From: Actinomycetes bacterium
GTDB lineage: Bacteria; Actinomycetota; Acidimicrobiia; Acidimicrobiales; RAAP-2
DNA length: 5,446 nucleotides
Direction of reading: 5' to 3'
Assembly: GCA_021807655.1 (NCBI GenBank)
Contig: JAKBCT010000073.1
Span: 1 to 5,446, forward strand
The first letter of the stretch is position 1, and each line of letters begins with the position of its first letter. The translations under genes were made by a program, and so were the position numbers. Shown here piece by piece: positions 4,896-5,446 of this stretch. The notes under the pieces are model-generated. The model was given only the letters and a program-made list of their open reading frames with translations, searched no databases and was not told the origin of the DNA.

Positions 4896-5446
4896 TCAGC
4901 CCGCGGCCGGATCCACCAGGATCCGGCCGCGGGTTTTTCCGTCTCTGATCGCGTCGATCGCGTGGGCGAGGTGCGTGAGGTTGACGACGGAGTCAACGAG
5001 TGGCTCGAGGGTGGCACTCGAGAGGGTTTCAGCGAGGGCGTTCCAGACCCGTTCGCGCGTGGCGGCGCGCGCTTCGACCACGTCGATGCCGAGCAGGGCG
5101 ACGCCACGGGTGATGAAGGGGTACACCGTCGTCGTGAGGTCGGCGCTGGCTACGAGCCCACTGGCCGCGACGGCGCCGCCGTAGCGCAGGCAGCGCAACA
5201 CCTGATTGAGCGTCTCGCCGCCGACGCAGTCGACGGCGCCGCTCCAAAGTTCGGAGCCGAGCACGCGATCGAGCCGGTCGCCGACCTGGTCGCGGCGGAT
5301 TACTCGCGCCGCGCCGCGCTCGAGCAGCCAGTCCGTCTGATGGTCAGAGCCGGTCGAGGCGACAACCCGGTAGCCGCGCTGGGCGAGGAGGGTGACGGCG
5401 ACGGAACCCACGCCACCGGTCGAACCGGTGACCAGGACCTCACCGT
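4896..5446 (-). CDS. acuI: AcuI/YhdH-type MDR oxidoreductase (C-terminal part)
   Basis: This is the C-terminal 183 residues of a zinc-free medium-chain dehydrogenase/reductase; the 5' part lies beyond the right edge. The family includes the NADPH-dependent acrylyl-CoA reductase AcuI and E. coli YhdH, about 325 residues long. The visible part starts inside the Rossmann fold, with GEVLVTGSTGGVGSVAV carrying the GxxGGVG nucleotide-binding loop. VASTGSDHQTDWLLERGAARVI follows, then GAVDCVGGETL, the YGGAVAASGL segment, TTTVYPFITRGVALLGID and a terminal RGRILVDP strand. These closely follow the YhdH segments I recall (GGVGSTAVALL, YGGCVAACGLAGG, TTVMPFILRNVRLQGVD). The GTG at 5411 is internal, because the motif continues upstream to the edge. 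The natural substrate is uncertain: acrylyl-CoA or another enone. The last codons double as the permease terminator hairpin. Confidence 0.85.
   Translation of the reverse strand, partial: GEVLVTGSTGGVGSVAVTLLAQRGYRVVASTGSDHQTDWLLERGAARVIRRDQVGDRLDRVLGSELWSGAVDCVGGETLNQVLRCLRYGGAVAASGLVASADLTTTVYPFITRGVALLGIDVVEARAATRERVWNALAETLSSATLEPLVDSVVNLTHLAHAIDAIRDGKTRGRILVDPAAG
4900..4938 (+). terminator. Intrinsic terminator of the permease gene
   Basis: A perfect 15-bp GC-rich stem joins CCCGCGGCCGGATCC (4900-4914) and GGATCCGGCCGCGGG (4919-4933), with loop ACCA and then TTTTT (4934-4938). It starts 16 bp after the permease stop. The reverse strand has no matching U-tract after the hairpin, so it looks one-directional. 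The hairpin lies wholly inside the last codons of the convergent - strand gene. Confidence 0.92.

Noticed and set aside
5409..5411. GTG as the true start of the - strand oxidoreductase
   Set aside because: The nucleotide-binding motif continues upstream without interruption (GEVLVTGSTGG precedes VGSVAV), and the catalytic N-terminal domain must lie beyond the window edge.

Overview
The window is GC-rich, densely packed bacterial DNA of actinobacterial type. Four consecutive genes on the + strand are a glycine cleavage H protein, a GarA-like FHA protein, an FtsR-like MerR regulator and a bifunctional-nuclease (BFN, DUF151) protein. From memory, this matches the order Rv1826-Rv1827(garA)-Rv1828-Rv1829 in Mycobacterium tuberculosis, with pgsA2 (Rv1822) a little upstream there as well. 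The zinc ribbon fused to the FHA protein and the different gene after the BFN gene argue against a close mycobacterial relative. A deep-branching actinobacterium such as an Acidimicrobiia member would fit, but that placement is inference.

Layout. Positions 2-367 hold the 3' part of a phosphatidylglycerophosphate synthase-like gene. gcvH follows at 378-758 and the zinc-ribbon/FHA gene at 789-1262. The ftsR-like gene (1259-2038) overlaps the FHA gene by 4 bp. The BFN gene lies at 2086-2592, and a membrane-anchored or exported DUF4232-like gene at 2589-3197 overlaps it by 4 bp. A strong two-tier intrinsic terminator (3199-3258) closes this run. A 195-bp intergenic region then carries an AT-rich inverted repeat, weak promoter-like elements and a strong Shine-Dalgarno sequence. 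It leads into an APC-superfamily permease (3393-4883). The last gene, on the - strand (4896 to the window edge), is the C-terminal part of an AcuI/YhdH-type medium-chain oxidoreductase. It converges on the permease, and the permease's terminator hairpin lies inside its final codons.

How the genes may work together. In mycobacteria and corynebacteria the GarA/OdhI protein is a phosphorylation-controlled switch at the 2-oxoglutarate node, and FtsR is a regulator linked to cell division. The cluster therefore combines central nitrogen/carbon control, one-carbon metabolism (GcvH) and a transcription factor. The permease and the oxidoreductase look like independent metabolic genes.

I do not see a clearly undescribed system, a mobile element, a CRISPR array or an RNA gene. 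The most distinctive observations are the zinc ribbon fused to a GarA-type FHA domain with an altered phosphosite, two possible leaderless starts, and an intrinsic terminator embedded in the coding sequence of the convergent gene.
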